In this document: piece by piece, positions 7,901-7,953 of the stretch
Numbering within the stretch: position 1 is the first letter of the stretch
Layout of the letters: each line of letters begins with the position of its first letter
NCBI GenBank assembly: GCA_937859895.1
Contig: CALMAV010000287.1
Coordinates: 1-7,953, forward strand
DNA length: 7,953 bases
Direction: 5' to 3'
Source of the DNA: an uncultured Bryobacterales bacterium
Lineage (GTDB): Bacteria > Acidobacteriota > Terriglobia > Bryobacterales > Bryobacteraceae
Notes under the pieces: model-generated
What the model was told of the DNA's origin: nothing
Databases searched by the model: none
What the model saw: only the letters and a program-made list of their open reading frames with translations
Program-made: the position numbers and the translations under genes

Positions 7901-7953
7901 GCTTGTCAGCCAGGTTCTGACCCTCTACACCACCCCTGTCGTCTACCTTTATC
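4926..7953 (+). CDS. mdtC: MdtC-type RND multidrug efflux permease subunit (3' end cut by the window)
   Basis: This is the second RND permease of the pump, with 1009 complete codons and no stop before the window edge. E. coli MdtC is 1025 aa, and the last visible residues (LTLYTTPVVYLY) fall in the final membrane helix, so only a short cytoplasmic tail should be missing. MdtC identity is shown by LPVAPLPEVDFP, the LPGASPETMAS block, GRIAGVTEMTSSS, FTGGGTLN, the QDFRVGGRGGNSQYQYTL segment and SFAAMKDKM. Relay residues D401, D402 (helix 4), K921 (helix 10), R952 and T959 (helix 11) are all present. In E. coli, MdtC pairs with MdtB in a B2C heterotrimer; published mutational work, as I recall it, gives the two subunits different roles, with MdtC more important for substrate binding and MdtB for proton-driven conformational change. 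The gene follows the first permease by 15 bp with no terminator between them, so it is co-transcribed. An outer-membrane factor gene is a common next neighbour but lies beyond the window. Confidence 0.95.
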   Translation, partial: MNLSAPFIKRPVATSLLTIALALSGVLAFRLLPVAPLPEVDFPTIQVTANLPGASPETMASAVATPLERQFGRIAGVTEMTSSSQLSSTGITLQFELGRDINAAGRDVQAAINAARGQLPADLPSNPGYWKVNPSDAPILMLSMVSDVYDKPHIFDLADSILSQKISQIEGVGQVRIWGSSTPAVRVQVNPTVMNNLGIGITDVATALQGANAHQAKGDLANGDRRWQLNTTDEIFLANEYRNLLVAYRNGAAVRLGDIANVVDSVADTRNEGLENGKPSIIVAISRQPGANIIATVDRVRAMLPQLSASLPPSIHLRVAQDRTATIRASVRDVEHTLIISIILVILVVFVFLRSAWATIIPGIAVPLSLLGTFGAMYLLGYTLDNLSLMALTVSTGFVVDDAIVVIENITRYLEEGMPPVKAALRGAQEIGFTVLSMSISLVAVFIPILLMGGIVGRLFREFAVTLTVAIGISLLVSLTTTPMMCALFLKARRKNQRHNFLYRASERGFDVLNRAYGSSLAGVLRHPQLTLIITLVACGVTVYLYIIVPKGFFPQQDTGRIGGALVADQDISFAAMKDKMHQMMAIVMKDPAIQDVNGFTGGGTLNVASMRAQLKPLSERKVASDAVIARLRGKLARVPGATLYMQTDQDFRVGGRGGNSQYQYTLQADNLRDLYEWAPKLLAKLKTLPQILDANSDLQVHGLTTQLVIDRNAASRLGVSPSLIDTSLYSAFGQRQVSTMYTGINQYHVVLEVLPEFQQDPSSLKQIYVRSSNGTEIPISNFTKVKTELSSLTVNHQGPFPSTTISFALAPGAALSDAVKVVQEAQDDIRMPASIHGAFAGTAKAFQASLASQPLLILAALLTVYIVLGVLYESYIHPITILSTIPSAGVGALLALILFGIDLTVIALIGIILLIGIVKKNAIMMIDFALEAERKGGLDSKHAIYQACLLRFRPIMMTTAAALLGGLPLALGTGTGSELRKPLGITIVGGLLVSQVLTLYTTPVVYLY

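Noticed and set aside
1785..7953. Two similar permease genes in tandem as a recent duplication or gene-conversion pair
   Set aside because: The two differ along their length and separately match the MdtB and MdtC subfamilies. Near-identical patches, such as the KKNAIMMIDFALEAER and RFRPIMMTT regions, are functional motifs conserved across the family, so an ancient duplication explains the pattern.

Overview
The window comes from a Gram-negative (diderm) bacterium of moderately high GC. The diderm call is well supported, because the window is mostly a tripartite RND efflux operon whose products span the inner membrane and periplasm and need an outer-membrane channel. The lineage is less certain. 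The mix of TTG, GTG and ATG starts, the base composition, the absence of enteric-type context and the style of the penicillin-acylase tail would suit a soil Acidobacteriota or a proteobacterium. I lean weakly to Acidobacteriota on general impression only.

Layout, all on the + strand. (1) 1-293 is the C-terminal end of a penicillin acylase (S45, Ntn-hydrolase) family protein, cut by the left edge. (2) 294-444 is a 151-bp intergenic gap with no convincing promoter or terminator, ending in a purine-rich ribosome binding site. (3) 445-1788 is an MdtA-type periplasmic adaptor (447 aa, TTG start). (4) 1785-4910 is an MdtB-type RND permease (1041 aa, GTG start) that overlaps the adaptor stop by 4 bp. 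(5) 4926-7953 is an MdtC-type RND permease (ATG start, strong Shine-Dalgarno) that runs off the right edge with 1009 codons visible, probably only about 15-35 residues short of its end.

How the genes work together: MdtB and MdtC are two different RND subunits that, in the characterised E. coli system, form a B2C heterotrimer. MdtA bridges this to a TolC-like outer-membrane channel. The proton-motive force drives export of amphipathic compounds such as bile salts and novobiocin. Both permeases here keep the full set of proton-relay residues, there are no internal stops or frameshifts, and the tight spacing indicates one transcript. The outer-membrane factor and any regulator are not in the window and may lie downstream.

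I found no previously undescribed system. This is a well-conserved mdtABC efflux locus. The findings below are modest: start-codon and coupling architecture, an unusual N-terminal tail on the adaptor, conservation of the relay in both permeases, and the acylase neighbour.
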